Source: Gemmatimonadota bacterium (GTDB lineage: Bacteria > Gemmatimonadota > Gemmatimonadetes > Gemmatimonadales > Gemmatimonadaceae). Taken from it: DNA of 44,088 bases. Both the position numbers and the translations under genes were made by a program. The notes under the pieces were generated by a model. The model ran no database searches. It was not told the origin of the DNA and saw only the letters and a program-made list of their open reading frames with translations. Position 1 is the stretch's first letter. Every line of letters starts with the position of its first letter. The stretch covers positions 1 to 44,088 of the forward strand of contig CANHNQ010000015.1 in NCBI GenBank assembly GCA_947462095.1, written 5' to 3'. Positions 32,805 through 41,558 of this stretch are shown here, in pieces.

Positions 32805-33680
32805 TTAACGCGGAGGTGGAGGCGGCGGCGCGGTGCCGGGACCGCCGCCGCCCTGTTTGCCCAGCTGCTCGGCGGTGGGTGGCTTCGGTGGCGGAGGCAG
32901 GTACACGATGCGACCCTGCTCGATCGCCGCCGTCGCGCCACCCTTCAAGGTGAAGGGAGCACCGCTGATCGAGCCCTGCGGCAGCATACCGCTTTTCTGG
33001 TACACGTCGGCCGTCATGATGACCGGATCGAGGGACGCCTCGATCCGGCCCGTGATACTCGTCGCGAACCGGGCGAACGTGATCGGCCCGTGCGTGAACG
33101 AGAACGCATCGGCGATCGTGGGAACCGGTGTGAGCGCGCTCGGCGCACTGACCACGGCGTCGAACGGCACCCCGGCGGCATAAATCGTCTTGGCCAGGAT
33201 CTCGACCATCTGCTGTTCGCTCCCCGCCAGCGTGTCGAGCAGCAGGTCGTGCCCCCAGCGTTCGCCAGCCGTGAACGCCGACAGCTCCGGCTTCACCGCC
33301 GATGCGAAGGCCACGATCAGGGGGGACTCGCCGTAGTTCAACAGGTGCATCGCCTCATCCCCGAGCAGGCGGCGGGGCGCGACGATCTTCCCCGCCTTCA
33401 CCTTGCCGGTGCCATGTGGTTGGGTCGGCGAGAGGATCTGAATCGGCAGCGCCGACCCCTTGGTCCGCGTGACGGCGAAGACCGTGACGTAGGCGTCCCT
33501 GTTGACCGACAGTTGGAGGCCGGGCCAGTTCGCCAGCGACGTCACGGCGGTGAGGCCGCTCACGATCACCTGCGGCGTGCGCGCCGCCGGCACGGAACCC
33601 GTGGCCGTACCTTGCGCCAGTGCCGTGCTGCTCAGCGTCACACACGCCATGGCGGCCAGCATGCCAAACCGGCTGGTCAT
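32805..33680 (-). CDS. secreted DUF4384-like protein with Pro-rich tail
   Basis: A 291-residue exported protein from ATG 33680, chosen because a clean signal peptide follows (MTSRFGMLAAMACVTLSSTALAQ, split at the hydrophobic core). The longer frame to 33827 overlaps the divergent promoter region. After the signal, LSVNRDAYVTVFAVTRTKG resembles the DUF4384 strand pattern (AYVxVF). The middle is a mixed alpha/beta region without known motifs. The C-terminus is Pro/Gly-rich (PPPPKPP, GGGGPG, PPPPPPR). Its function is unknown; it may be periplasmic or surface-exposed. Confidence 0.75.
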   Translation of the reverse strand: MTSRFGMLAAMACVTLSSTALAQGTATGSVPAARTPQVIVSGLTAVTSLANWPGLQLSVNRDAYVTVFAVTRTKGSALPIQILSPTQPHGTGKVKAGKIVAPRRLLGDEAMHLLNYGESPLIVAFASAVKPELSAFTAGERWGHDLLLDTLAGSEQQMVEILAKTIYAAGVPFDAVVSAPSALTPVPTIADAFSFTHGPITFARFATSITGRIEASLDPVIMTADVYQKSGMLPQGSISGAPFTLKGGATAAIEQGRIVYLPPPPKPPTAEQLGKQGGGGPGTAPPPPPPR

Positions 33681-33743
33681 CGTCGCGCTCCGATTGGGGG
33701 TAATCCGCGGATCCTCAACTAAGGATGGGGGCTCGGACGTAGA

Positions 33744-33749
33744 TGTCAA
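33744..33749 (-). promoter_or_regulatory. consensus -35 box for the secreted-protein gene
   Basis: TTGACA on the minus strand (33749-33744) is a perfect -35 match, about 64 bases before the ATG at 33680. The sequence 17 bases further (ATCCTT) is a poor -10, so the promoter is only tentative. The 139-base divergent gap also holds two copies of ATCCGCGG (33703 and 33789), the first part of a palindrome. Confidence 0.3.
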
Positions 33750-33819
33750 ACAGTTCAGTCCCGAGGTGCCGGCGGCTCCCCACCCCAAATCCGCGGTCAT
33801 CGGGCTATCCTTCACGCAC

Positions 33820-34728
33820 ATGTCCAAGCCACGCGCCGATCAACTCGACCCCACCGTCCTGGCGGCCCTTGGCCACCTGGAACTCGTTGCGCGCTGGGTC
33901 GTCGACGGCTTCGTGACCGGAATGCACCGCTCGCCGCGCAAAGGCTTCAGCGTCGAGTTTGCGGAGCACCGCCCCTACATGCCCGGCGACGATCTGCGCT
34001 ATCTCGACTGGCGCATCGCCGGTCGCGCCGATCGCTGGGTGGTCAAGCAATTCGAGGAAGAGACCAACGCCCGGGCCATGCTGGTGCTCGATGTGAGCGC
34101 CTCCATGCAGTGGACCAGCGACCCGGCCCGCCTCACCAAGCTGGCCTATGCCGAGCGCCTGGCGGCGGCCGTGGCGCTCCTGCTGCTGCGGCAGCGTGAT
34201 GCGGTCGGGCTCGTGCGCTTCGATACGACGTTGCGCGATGTGGTGCCGCCGCGCTCGCAGCGCACCCAGTGGCGCCGGCTCATGGCGGCGTTCTCTGAGC
34301 CGGGTGGCGGGACGAGTTCCGATGTGGCTGGGGCGCTGCTTCAGGCCGGCCGCCTGGTGCGCCGTCCAGGGTTCGTGGTGTTGCTCTCCGACCTGCTCAC
34401 CGACCCCGAGCCGGTCGCGGATGCCGCGCGCACACTGCGGGCGCGTGGCCACGAGGTGCTGGTGCTGCATGTGATGGATCCGGCCGAACGTGATTTCCCC
34501 GAGTCCGGTGAGGCACGCTACCGCGATCCCGAATCGAAGATCGAGGTCCCGGCGTCGCCCGCCGATGTGCGTACCACGTATCAGGCCACCGTGCAGGAGG
34601 CGCTCGCCGAGTGGCGCGCCGCACTGGGCCGGGCCGGCGCGCGGTATGCCGTGGCCATGACCGATGAACCGTTCGGCCGCCCGCTGCGCCAGCTGGTCGG
34701 TGTGAACGGTCGCGGTGCCATGATCTGA
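33820..34728 (+). CDS. DUF58 protein (vWA-like)
   Basis: A 302-residue cytoplasmic protein starting at ATG 33820. The signature is the DUF58 core GFSVEFAEHRPYMPGDDLRYLDWR (split at about 45-68), then VLDVSASMQW, a MIDAS-type DxSxS metal site, and a long vWA-like C-terminal half (VVLLSDLLTDPEPV). DUF58 proteins usually accompany a MoxR AAA ATPase and BatA/BatB-like membrane proteins in envelope stress or enzyme-maturation clusters. The BatA-like partner follows 56 bases on, but no moxR gene is visible. The longer open frame to 33502 is antisense to the secreted-protein gene. Confidence 0.93.
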   Translation: MSKPRADQLDPTVLAALGHLELVARWVVDGFVTGMHRSPRKGFSVEFAEHRPYMPGDDLRYLDWRIAGRADRWVVKQFEEETNARAMLVLDVSASMQWTSDPARLTKLAYAERLAAAVALLLLRQRDAVGLVRFDTTLRDVVPPRSQRTQWRRLMAAFSEPGGGTSSDVAGALLQAGRLVRRPGFVVLLSDLLTDPEPVADAARTLRARGHEVLVLHVMDPAERDFPESGEARYRDPESKIEVPASPADVRTTYQATVQEALAEWRAALGRAGARYAVAMTDEPFGRPLRQLVGVNGRGAMI

Positions 34729-34784
34729 TTCACCCGCCTCTCCCGGTGTTCCCGACTTCGTTGTAGTCCTCTCGCAGCCTTTCG

Positions 34785-36704
34785 ATGGCGTTTCTCGCTC
34801 CGCTGTTTCTGACGCTGGCCACCCTGGTCGGCGTGCCGTTGTTCGTGCATCTGTTGCGTCGGAAGGTCGGTCGCACGGTGGATTTTCCCGCCGTGCGCTA
34901 CCTCACGCGCATGGAACAGGAACACAGCCGCGATCTCAAGCTGCGTCACCGCCTGTTGCTGCTGCTGCGCATCCTCGCGGTGCTGGCGCTGGCGCTCGCG
35001 GCGGCGCGTCCGATCGCCACGCTGGCCGGGTTCGGGCATGCGCCGGTGGCCTTGGCGGTCGTGCTCGATAATTCCATGAGCACCGGCATCATCGGCACCG
35101 AACGGTCGGTGTTCGACAGTTTGCGGGCGGATGTGCGCGGCCTGCTGGCCGAGCTGTCCAGCGACGATCGCGCCTGGATCGTGACCGCCGATGGCCGCGT
35201 GATCGGCGGCAGTGCGCCGTCGCTGCTGGAGTCACTGAACGGGCTCGCGCCGTTGGGTGGGCGCGGTGACCTCGCGGCCGCCACCCGTCGCGCCGTGGGG
35301 CTCGCCCGCAGCGGGCGTCCGCGTGCGCCGGTGGTCGCCGTGGTCAGCGACGGACAGCGCAATGCGTTCGCGACGGACAGCCTTGTCGATGCGGGGGCGG
35401 TCCCGGTGGTGATGCTGGCCCATGGCGCGTCCACCGTGCGCAATCGCGCGGTGGTGGCGGCCCGGGCCGAGCCCGCCCGCTGGACGCCGTCGGGCACGGT
35501 GAGTTTCGCGATCAGCGCCCCCGACTCGTCGGAGTGGCGACTGCAGCTGGATGGACGCACGGTGGCGCGTGGCGCGGTGGCGAGTGCGCCGGTGGGGGCA
35601 CCGGTGCGGCTCACCCAGCGGTTGGCGAGCAACACGACAGGCTGGGTGCGCGGCAAGGTCGAGGTGGATGCGGACGCGCTGCGCGGCGACGACGCCCGAT
35701 GGTTTGCCGTGCGCGTGGCCCCGCCGCCGATGGTTGCCGTTCGTCGCGAGGGGGGACCCTTCCTGTCCGCCGCACTGGCGACCCTCGTGGAAGAAAAGCG
35801 CCTCGAGCCGGGCGCCGAAGGCACGGCGCGCAGTGTGACCGTGGCCGGTGCCGACGCCGCCGGTGTCCGCTTGCCGGTGCTGCTCACCGCACCGCTCGAT
35901 CCGGTGCGCATCGGTGAAGCGAATCGCACGCTCACGCGCCTCGGGATCCCGTGGCGCTTCGGCGCGATCGCGCGGAACCTCGTGCTGGCGCGGGCGGCGA
36001 GTTCGGACGGCGCGCCCCTCGACACCACGGCCGCCTCGGCGCGCGTGTTCGAAGGGACGCCGGTGCGCCTGCGCTATCCGCTCGTGTATTCGCCCGGTGG
36101 CGCCTCCTCGACCGGCACGAGCACCCCGGTCATTCCGGACACGCTGGCCACCGCCGGCGGATCGGCCTGGGCCGTCGCGGGCGATGGCTATGTGCTCATC
36201 GGTTCGCCACTCGAGCCCGAGGCCACTGAGCTCCCACTGCGCGCGGCGTTCGTGCCGTGGCTGCTGGAGGCACTCTCGCGCCGGCTGGGTGAAGATGGGC
36301 GTCTCATCGAAGCCGTCCCCGGCGAACATCTGGCCGGCGTGCGTGGCGTCACGGGGCTCGAAGGCCCCGATGGAAAAGTCGTGGGCACCAATGGCGACCG
36401 TCTCACCGTTCCCAATGCAGCGGGGGTGTACTACCTCCGTCGGCAGACCGCGCGCATCGGCGCGTTGGTGGTGAATCCGGAGCCGGAGGAGTCGGACGTG
36501 GTGGGGATCGGGCAGGGGGGAGCAGACAGCGCGGTCGCCGCCATGCGTACCCACATTGCCGGACGTGATGTCACGCCGGCCACCAGCGCGAGTGCGTGGC
36601 GCACGCTGGTGTTTGAGCGCGCGGCCGGTCATGGCCTGCTGGTGCCGCTGGTGGCCCTCGCCCTCGCGGCCTTGTTGGCCGAAGCCTGGTTGGCGAGACA
36701 CTGA
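34785..36704 (+). CDS. BatA-like membrane protein with vWA-type region
   Basis: A 639-residue inner-membrane protein. The N-terminus (FLAPLFLTLATLVGVPLFVHLL, then LRHRLLLLLRILAVLALALAA, each within the BatA N-terminal two-helix pattern) gives two membrane helices at about 3-25 and 50-72. A vWA-like domain follows: VVLDNSMST (MIDAS DxSxS only partly kept), VVAVVSDG. A large extracytoplasmic beta-rich region runs to about residue 600 and a last helix (LLVPLVALALAALLAEAWL) ends the protein. It pairs with the upstream DUF58 gene. Its stop overlaps the mfd start by one base (TGATG). Confidence 0.88.
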   Translation: MAFLAPLFLTLATLVGVPLFVHLLRRKVGRTVDFPAVRYLTRMEQEHSRDLKLRHRLLLLLRILAVLALALAAARPIATLAGFGHAPVALAVVLDNSMSTGIIGTERSVFDSLRADVRGLLAELSSDDRAWIVTADGRVIGGSAPSLLESLNGLAPLGGRGDLAAATRRAVGLARSGRPRAPVVAVVSDGQRNAFATDSLVDAGAVPVVMLAHGASTVRNRAVVAARAEPARWTPSGTVSFAISAPDSSEWRLQLDGRTVARGAVASAPVGAPVRLTQRLASNTTGWVRGKVEVDADALRGDDARWFAVRVAPPPMVAVRREGGPFLSAALATLVEEKRLEPGAEGTARSVTVAGADAAGVRLPVLLTAPLDPVRIGEANRTLTRLGIPWRFGAIARNLVLARAASSDGAPLDTTAASARVFEGTPVRLRYPLVYSPGGASSTGTSTPVIPDTLATAGGSAWAVAGDGYVLIGSPLEPEATELPLRAAFVPWLLEALSRRLGEDGRLIEAVPGEHLAGVRGVTGLEGPDGKVVGTNGDRLTVPNAAGVYYLRRQTARIGALVVNPEPEESDVVGIGQGGADSAVAAMRTHIAGRDVTPATSASAWRTLVFERAAGHGLLVPLVALALAALLAEAWLARH

Positions 36705-39700
36705 TGGGTCTTCCCAGACTGCTCGATGCGATCGAGGCGCTGCCCGCGTTCGCACGAGTGCACAAATCGATTCCCGGTCCTGGTCAGAGCCTCCGCGTTG
36801 GTGGACTCGCCGGGTCGGCCGACGCGGTGTTCGTGGCCGCCCTCGCCCGCGCGCTGCCGCAGCGGTTGGTGGTGGTCATCACCGATCAGGTCGGGGACGC
36901 CGAACGGTGGCTGGCCGACCTGCAGTCGTTGGTCGACGACATCCCCGTGGCGTTGTATCCGCCGCGCGAAGGCTTCGGCGAAGTGGAGCCGCACGCGGAA
37001 GTGGCCGGCGAGCGGGTGGAAACGCTCGAGAAGCTCGGGCGCAGCGGGGTGCGGCTGCTGCTCACCACGGCGCGCGCCGTGCTCGAGCAAACCGCGTTGC
37101 CACGGGCCCTCGCCGGCGCGCGGCTCGAGCTGCGCAAGGGCGACGTGCGTCGTCTCGAAGACCTCACGGCGCATCTCGAGTCGATTGGGTTCGAGCGCGT
37201 CCCGATGGTGGAAGACGTCGCGCAGTTCGCCGTACGCGGCGGCATCATCGACATCTACTCATTCGGCATGGCCGAACCGGTGCGCCTCGAGTTCTGGGGC
37301 GACGACATCGTCGAGCTGCGCCACTTCGATCTCAACACGCAGCGTAGCACGCGCGACGCCGAGCTGGCGCTGATCCTGCCGGTGGATGGGCGCGTGCGCG
37401 ACGACGAGGGGGACGCCGAACGCGTGTCGCTCCCCTCGCTCTGGCCGCCTGATGCCGTGGTTATCATGCCGTCGGGCACGTCGGTGCTGCCGGAGCTGGT
37501 GCGCACGTGGGACGAAGCCGCGCACCATCTCGAACTCGCGCGCCGTCGCGGGGAAGAATGGGTGCGTCGGGAGCGGCTGTTTGTGGCGCCGCCCGAGATG
37601 GCGAGTACACTGGCGCGCTTCGGCACCATTCGCATCGCGCCGCCGCCGCAGCGCGCGGTGAGTGCCTCGTCGGCCGACCTCCAGCCGCAGGGCGCGGAAC
37701 CCGACGTGGCGTTTGCCACCCGTCCGCCCGAATCGATTTCGCGCGATCTGCGCGTGTTGCGCAAGCTGCAGCGCGACGGGCTGCACACGGTCATTCTGTG
37801 CGACAACGCCGGGCAGGTGGAACGCCTCGACGAACTGCTGGGCGAAGACGGCCCGCTGTCGGCGTCGCTCGCCATCGGTGTGTTGGGCGGCGGGTTCATT
37901 ATCCCGAACGTCGTGCGGGTGCTCACCGATCACGAGATCTTCCGTCGTGATCGCCGGTTGCGCCGCACGCGCAAGTACAGCACCGGCGCCCCCCTCGATA
38001 CCATCGGGGCGCTCAAGCCGGGTGACTACGTCGTGCACCTCGAGCACGGCATCGGCATCTATCGGGGCATCGAAAAAATCTTCGTGCGCGAGAGCACGAT
38101 CGAAGCCGCGGTCATCGAGTACGAAGGGGGCGATCGCCTGAACGTGCCGTTGTACCGCATCGATCAGATCGAGCGGTACCGCAGCGCGAGTGACGTGTCC
38201 GAAGACGCCCCGGCGCCCCGGCTGCACAAGCTGGGCGGCAATCGCTGGAAGCAGCAGCGCGAAAAAACGCGCATGGCGATTCTCGAGATGACACAGGAGC
38301 TGCTCGATCTGTACGCCCGCCGCAAAGTGGCCACGCGCCCCACGCACGGCGTGGACACGGCGTGGCAGCGGCAGCTCGAGAGCTCGTTCCTGTTCGAGGA
38401 CACGCCCGATCAGCGGAAAGCCACCGAAGACGTGAAGCGCGACCTCGAGAGCGATCGGCCCATGGATCGCCTGCTCGTGGGCGATGTGGGGTACGGCAAG
38501 ACCGAGATCGCGATTCGGGCCGCCTTCAAGGCGGTGCAGGGGGGGCGTCAGGTGGCGGTGCTGGTGCCCACCACGATTCTGGCCGAACAGCACGCGCGCA
38601 GCTTCGGCGATCGGTTGGCCGACTTCCCGGTAACCGTGGAAGTCATGAGCCGATTTCAGACGGCGAAGGAACAGGCCGTCGTGGTGGAGAAGCTCAAGAA
38701 GAAGCAGATCGACATCATCATCGGCACGCATCGCCTGCTCAGCCCCGACGTCGAGTTCGCCGACCTCGGGCTGATCATCGTGGACGAAGAGCACCGCTTC
38801 GGTGTGAAGCACAAGGAACGGCTCAAGCAGCTCAAGCTGCAGACCGATGTGCTCACCCTCACGGCCACGCCGATTCCGCGTACGCTGCACCAGAGCCTGG
38901 CGGGGCTTCGCGATCTCACGCTCATGCAGACCCCGCCGCGCGACCGCTCGCCGGTGCTCACGTTCGTGGAGCCGTTCGACGACGCCCTGATCGAGGAAGC
39001 CATCTCACGCGAGCTCGACCGCGGGGGGCAGGTGTTCTTCGTGCACAATCGCATCGAAACCATCGAAGCGATCGCCGATCATCTGCGTCGGATCGTGCCG
39101 CGCGCCACGGTGGCCGTTGGGCACGGGCAGATGAAGGAGCGCGAGCTTGAAGTGGTGATGCGCCAGTTCGTGGAGCATGAGGTGGACATCCTGGTGTCCA
39201 CCCTCATCGTGGAGAGCGGCCTCGACGTGCCGAACGCCAACACGATGTTCGTGAACCGGGCCGATCACCTGGGGCTGGCGCAGCTCTATCAGCTGCGCGG
39301 GCGCGTGGGGCGGTCGCATCGTCGCGCGTACTGCTACCTGCTGGTCCCCGATCGCGTCGACGAAGACGCCGAACGTCGTCTGGCCGTGCTCGAGCACCAC
39401 ACCGAGCTCGGCGCCGGCTACCGCATTGCCCTGAAAGACCTCGAACTGCGCGGCGCGGGGAATCTGCTCGGGTCGGAGCAGTCGGGCTTCGTGCATTCCG
39501 TGGGCTTCGATCTGTACCTGCGGCTGCTCGATGAGACCGTGCGGCAACTGTCCGACGCCGGCGGCCAGAAAGCGTGGATTCCGGCCGACGTGTCGCTCGA
39601 TTTCCCCTCGTTCCTCCCCGACGACTATATCACGTCGCAGGAGGCCAAGCTCGACGTGTACCGCCGTCTCACGGCGTTGCGCGAGCCGCAGGACATCGAG

Positions 39701-40015
39701 GCGCTTCAGCTGGAGGTGCGCGACCGGTTCGGCCCGATGCCGGCGGCGGCGCAGGCGCTCTTTGCCAGCGCCATGCTTCGGGTGCTGGGCGCGGCGCTTG
39801 GCGTGGAGGGGGTGCTTGTGCGGGCCTCCGAAGCCCGTGTTAGTTTCAGGGCTGACGCAGTTCCTCGCCTGAAGGGGCTGTCAGCGGCGTTTCACGGAGT
39901 CCAGTTCCAAGTGGACGTCCGTCGGACCCAGCCGCTGGCGCTCAAGTTGACCCGATTGGGTGGGGCGGAAATGCTCGAGGGCCTGGTGCGCGCGCTGCGT
40001 GCCCTCGCTCCCTGA
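36704..40015 (+). CDS. mfd: transcription-repair coupling factor (Mfd)
   Basis: A 1103-residue SF2 translocase (E. coli Mfd is 1148). It displaces stalled RNA polymerase and recruits UvrA. The N-terminal UvrB-homology part is followed by the polymerase-interacting domain (GDYVVHLEHGIGIYRGI, about 441). The motor then shows Walker A GDVGYGKTE (about 593), DEEH (about 693), TATPIPRTLH and motif VI RVGRSHRR (about 867). The C-terminal TRCF domain that binds UvrA is present. The start at ATG 36704 overlaps the preceding stop, so it may be read on the same transcript as the BatA-like gene. uvrA is also in this window. Confidence 0.97.
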   Translation: MGLPRLLDAIEALPAFARVHKSIPGPGQSLRVGGLAGSADAVFVAALARALPQRLVVVITDQVGDAERWLADLQSLVDDIPVALYPPREGFGEVEPHAEVAGERVETLEKLGRSGVRLLLTTARAVLEQTALPRALAGARLELRKGDVRRLEDLTAHLESIGFERVPMVEDVAQFAVRGGIIDIYSFGMAEPVRLEFWGDDIVELRHFDLNTQRSTRDAELALILPVDGRVRDDEGDAERVSLPSLWPPDAVVIMPSGTSVLPELVRTWDEAAHHLELARRRGEEWVRRERLFVAPPEMASTLARFGTIRIAPPPQRAVSASSADLQPQGAEPDVAFATRPPESISRDLRVLRKLQRDGLHTVILCDNAGQVERLDELLGEDGPLSASLAIGVLGGGFIIPNVVRVLTDHEIFRRDRRLRRTRKYSTGAPLDTIGALKPGDYVVHLEHGIGIYRGIEKIFVRESTIEAAVIEYEGGDRLNVPLYRIDQIERYRSASDVSEDAPAPRLHKLGGNRWKQQREKTRMAILEMTQELLDLYARRKVATRPTHGVDTAWQRQLESSFLFEDTPDQRKATEDVKRDLESDRPMDRLLVGDVGYGKTEIAIRAAFKAVQGGRQVAVLVPTTILAEQHARSFGDRLADFPVTVEVMSRFQTAKEQAVVVEKLKKKQIDIIIGTHRLLSPDVEFADLGLIIVDEEHRFGVKHKERLKQLKLQTDVLTLTATPIPRTLHQSLAGLRDLTLMQTPPRDRSPVLTFVEPFDDALIEEAISRELDRGGQVFFVHNRIETIEAIADHLRRIVPRATVAVGHGQMKERELEVVMRQFVEHEVDILVSTLIVESGLDVPNANTMFVNRADHLGLAQLYQLRGRVGRSHRRAYCYLLVPDRVDEDAERRLAVLEHHTELGAGYRIALKDLELRGAGNLLGSEQSGFVHSVGFDLYLRLLDETVRQLSDAGGQKAWIPADVSLDFPSFLPDDYITSQEAKLDVYRRLTALREPQDIEALQLEVRDRFGPMPAAAQALFASAMLRVLGAALGVEGVLVRASEARVSFRADAVPRLKGLSAAFHGVQFQVDVRRTQPLALKLTRLGGAEMLEGLVRALRALAP

Positions 40016-40076
40016 CGACGGCCGACCGGCTGCCGTCGGGGTCTCACCAACACTTCTCTTCACTCCGGTGCCGGAG
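40016..40076 (+). other. small hairpins between mfd and the parvulin gene
   Basis: cgacggc (40016-40022) pairs with gccgtcg (40032-40038) directly after the mfd stop, and ctccgg/ccggag (40063-40076) forms a 6-bp hairpin with a TG loop ending 9 bases before the next ATG. The first could be a weak terminator. The second sits over the ribosome-binding region and might modulate translation. Neither has a T tract. Confidence 0.35.
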
Positions 40077-40085
40077 TTCGACCTG

Positions 40086-41510
40086 ATGAAATCGTATCGT
40101 TTGTCCGTGCTCGCTGCCGTCGCGTTCGCCGTTGCCTGTGGCGCCGCGTCCAATCCGGACGTCGCGGCGTCGGCCGGTGACCAACAGCTCTCCGTGACGC
40201 GCCTGGCGGACATCCTGGGCACCTCGCAGGCCCCGCTCGAAAAGGACGTCGCGCGCTCCATCGCCGAGCTCTGGGTGAACTACCAGCTCGTGGGCGTGGC
40301 CGCCGCCGAGGGCGACTCGCTTGCCGACAAGAAGACCATGGATCAGGCGCTGTGGTCGAACATCGACAACATCCGCGTCAAGAAGTTCTATGACAACGTC
40401 TCGAAGGGCTGGGATACGCTCACCCCGGGACCGGACGAGCAGCGCTACATGAACGGCGAGGCGATGGCTGCCCGTCACATTCTCGTGAAGGTTGACGCCG
40501 GCGCGACGCCGGAGCAGAAGGCCGCCGCGCTGAAGAAGGCCGAAGGTATCCGTGCCGAAGCCACGCCGGCCAACTTCGCCAAGCTGGCCGCCAAGAGCGA
40601 CGAGCCGGGCGCGGGTGAGCGCGGCGGTGACCTTGGTCTGTTCGGCAAGGGCATGATGGTGCCCGAGTTCGAGAAGTGCGTCATGGCCATCAAGCCGGGC
40701 GAGATCTCGCCGGTGTGCGCCACGTCGTTCGGGTACCACGTGATCTATCGCTCGCCGTATGCCGACGTCGCCGAGAAGTTTGCGCCGATCGCCAAGCAGC
40801 GGAACGTGCAGATCGCCGAGAGCACCTATCTCGCGAAGGTCGAGTCGTCGAACGCGGTGCAGCTGACGTCGGGCGTGGCGGTGAAGGCCAAGGCCATCGC
40901 GCGCAACCCGCTGGGCTACGCGAAGGACAACGACAAGCTCGCCACGTACAAGAGCGGCGAACTCACGGCGTCGGAATTCGCCGATTGGGTCGCGGCCTAC
41001 CCGCCCAACTCGCAGATCCGTCCGCAGCTCATGAACGCGCCGGACACGCTGGTCGAGAAGTTCGTGCGCCAGATCGTGCGCAACGAGCTCGTGCTCCATC
41101 AGGCGGACAGCGCCAAGTCGGTGCTCGACACCGCGGAGATGTCGAACCTGTATCTGAACTTCAAGAACGCCGTCACGCAGACGTGGACCTCGCTCAACGT
41201 CGAGCCGTCGAAGCTCGCCGACAGCGCGAAGGCCGGTGGCGACAAGGCGAAGGTCGCGGCCGCGCGGATCGAGGCGTTCTTCGACAAGCTGATCAAGAAC
41301 GAAGTGCCGTTCGTGGACGTGCCGTACCCGGTGGCCCGCGCGGTGCAGAAGAAGTACGACTTCTCGATCAACGACGCGGGGCTCGACAAGGTGATCGAGA
41401 AGGCCAAGACCGTGCGTGCCACGGCCGACTCGCTCAAGGCGGGCAAGGGCGCCGCGGGCGCGGCCGCTCCTGGTGCGGCGGCTCCGACGCCTGACACGAC
41501 CAAGAAGTAA
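40086..41510 (+). CDS. parvulin-type peptidyl-prolyl isomerase, predicted lipoprotein
   Basis: A 474-residue exported PPIase. The N-terminus MKSYRLSVLAAVAFAVACG ends in a lipobox-like AVAC, suggesting a lipid anchor. A helical N-terminal part resembles the SurA/PrsA chaperone domain. The single parvulin domain is at about residues 125-220: ARHILVKVD, GGDLGLFGKGMMVPEFE, then GEISPVCATSFGYHVIYRS. The C-terminal half is helical, ending in a Gly/Ala/Pro/Lys tail. Such proteins help outer-membrane or secreted proteins fold. The start is ATG 40086; the upstream open frame overlaps mfd. A second, SurA-like gene follows 48 bases on. Confidence 0.92.
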   Translation: MKSYRLSVLAAVAFAVACGAASNPDVAASAGDQQLSVTRLADILGTSQAPLEKDVARSIAELWVNYQLVGVAAAEGDSLADKKTMDQALWSNIDNIRVKKFYDNVSKGWDTLTPGPDEQRYMNGEAMAARHILVKVDAGATPEQKAAALKKAEGIRAEATPANFAKLAAKSDEPGAGERGGDLGLFGKGMMVPEFEKCVMAIKPGEISPVCATSFGYHVIYRSPYADVAEKFAPIAKQRNVQIAESTYLAKVESSNAVQLTSGVAVKAKAIARNPLGYAKDNDKLATYKSGELTASEFADWVAAYPPNSQIRPQLMNAPDTLVEKFVRQIVRNELVLHQADSAKSVLDTAEMSNLYLNFKNAVTQTWTSLNVEPSKLADSAKAGGDKAKVAAARIEAFFDKLIKNEVPFVDVPYPVARAVQKKYDFSINDAGLDKVIEKAKTVRATADSLKAGKGAAGAAAPGAAAPTPDTTKK

Positions 41511-41558
41511 GCCCGTCTTTCAACGAACCCCTGGTCATCCGACCGGGTACTATACGGA

